Assembly: GCA_021325275.1 (NCBI GenBank)
Contig: JAJPHL010000066.1
Span: 97,302-161,301, forward strand
Direction of reading: 5' to 3'
Origin: Terriglobia bacterium
Lineage (GTDB): Bacteria > Acidobacteriota > Terriglobia > JAJPHL01
DNA length: 64,000 bases
Shown here: positions 63,545 through 64,000 of the stretch, in pieces
How positions within the stretch are numbered: the first letter of the stretch is position 1
How the letters are laid out: each line of letters opens with the position of its first letter
The notes under the pieces: generated by a model
What the model saw: the letters and a program-made list of their open reading frames with translations, nothing else
What the model was told of the DNA's origin: nothing
The model's database searches: none
Translations under genes and position numbers: made by a program

Positions 63545-63578
63545 GATCGTTCACCCCTCTTTTCAGAATAGCAAAAAA

Positions 63579-63665
63579 CCGAGGCCCGAGTTCCGAGGCC
63601 CGAGGCCCGAGTAAAAACCCGGGAATCGACGACTCGGGCCTCGGGCCTCGGGCCTCGGGCCTCGT
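63579..63665. repeat. Long inverted repeat of 7-bp GAGGCCC units between hsp20 and clpB
   Basis: Left arm 63579-63612 and right arm 63632-63665 are reverse complements over 34 bases with three mismatches; the inner 20 bases (63593-63612 and 63632-63651) are perfect. The arms consist of tandem GAGGCCC/GGGCCTC units. The loop is 19 bases. The design is the same as the 48093 element but with another unit. Transcribed, it is a very stable hairpin just upstream of clpB. Confidence 0.8.
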
Positions 63666-63688
63666 GGCTCGTGTCTTGCGGCTCGCAG

Positions 63689-64000
63689 TTATGCTGCTGC
63701 CTTGACGTTGACCTTGATCTGCTTGGGCCGCGCTTCTTCGCGCTTCGGCATGGTGACGCGCAACACGCCGTTGTCGTAAGCGGCCTCGATCTTTTCGGGG
63801 TCCACCGTGTTCGGCAACGAGAAAGTCCGCACGAAGTTGCCGTAGGCGCGCTCCACGCGGTGATAGTTGTCTTCCTTCACTTCTTTCTCGAAGCGGCGTT
63901 CGCCGCGCACCGACAGGACGTTATTGTCCAGGCGGATATCGACGTCGGACAAATTGACTCCCGGCAGATCGGCCTTCAGCACGATCTCTTTCTCCGTCTC
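63689..64000 (-). CDS. Small heat-shock protein (Hsp20/alpha-crystallin), C-terminal part
   Basis: The last 103 residues of an Hsp20 family holdase; the 5' end lies beyond the window. The alpha-crystallin domain is clear: EKEIVLKADLPGV, DIRLDNNVLSVRGER, RAYGNFVRTFSLPNTVD and the signature YDNGVLRVTMPKRE. A short Lys/Ala-rich tail (IKVNVKAAA) carries the I-x-V assembly motif. It keeps unfolded proteins soluble for ClpB/DnaK and is encoded just upstream of clpB. Confidence 0.93.
   Translation of the reverse strand, partial: ETEKEIVLKADLPGVNLSDVDIRLDNNVLSVRGERRFEKEVKEDNYHRVERAYGNFVRTFSLPNTVDPEKIEAAYDNGVLRVTMPKREEARPKQIKVNVKAAA

Noticed and set aside
1..64000. Search for prophage, insertion sequences, tRNA or rRNA genes
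   Set aside because: No transposase, integrase, phage structural gene, tRNA cloverleaf or rRNA segment was recognised by eye on either strand.

Overview
The window looks like a chromosomal segment of an Acidobacteriota member close to the Solibacter/Bryobacter group. The evidence is lineage-typical content: two secreted proteins with the C-terminal domain catalogued as TIGR03437 (first defined from Solibacter), a large MacB/FtsX-type orphan permease of the ADOP kind, PhoB-type winged-helix/TPR membrane regulators, a PEP-CTERM protein, and many Tat- or Sec-exported single-copy proteins. The DNA is GC-rich, densely coding and organised as short operons. I see no transposase, integrase, phage gene, tRNA, rRNA or CRISPR array. 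No gene-free stretch exceeds about 230 bases.

Layout. 1-5035 is the edge of an exopolysaccharide/exosortase-type locus: the start of a Wzz/GumC-like chain-length protein, a Mo-oxidoreductase with its cytochrome b, a TPR lipoprotein and a PEP-CTERM protein with a well-formed sigma-54 promoter. 5251-14570 holds two tandem paralogous giant secreted proteins built from SdrD-B-like calcium-binding repeats, each behind a copy of the same regulatory block. 14610-18452 is a four-gene ABC-2 exporter operon. 18456-31853 is a mixed stretch: ankyrin protein, winged-helix/TPR regulator, TIM-barrel isomerase-like protein, ADOP permease, cupin, beta-propeller proteins, DoxX, rsgA with a possible leader peptide, a TIGR03437 protein and a glycine-zipper protein.

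32012-40265 carries an MFS transporter convergent with an M19 dipeptidase, a membrane metallophosphoesterase, and a divergent HD-GYP response regulator/PAS-GAF histidine kinase pair. 40323-45692 carries a cytochrome c/copper-monooxygenase-like protein, a HupE-type membrane protein next to a two-repeat secreted protein, and adenosine deaminase divergent from a small exported protein. 45719-50353 looks like a peptide or amide catabolic operon (M20 peptidase, S58 aminopeptidase, Na+/solute symporter, SDR dehydrogenase), interrupted by a long palindromic repeat. 50385-57301 has a GH-like/TIGR03437 pair, a zinc-ribbon membrane protein, a lipase-maturation-factor homologue and a PQQ/cytochrome c dehydrogenase. 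57267-59233 is an overlapping pncA-pncB NAD-salvage pair. 59316-64000 is a proteostasis cluster (htpX, clpB, hsp20) with a PIN-type toxin-antitoxin pair and a second long palindromic repeat.

Regulation. Many genes have an extended -10 of the form TGC-TAnnnT, often so close to the start codon that the transcript would be leaderless. A smaller set (wzz-like gene, both SdrD genes, doxX, the two-repeat protein, the rsgA leader) has a strong AAGGAG site. Two divergent gene pairs have start codons separated by only 13 and 18 bases. Functional names rest on motifs read by eye; no database search was possible.
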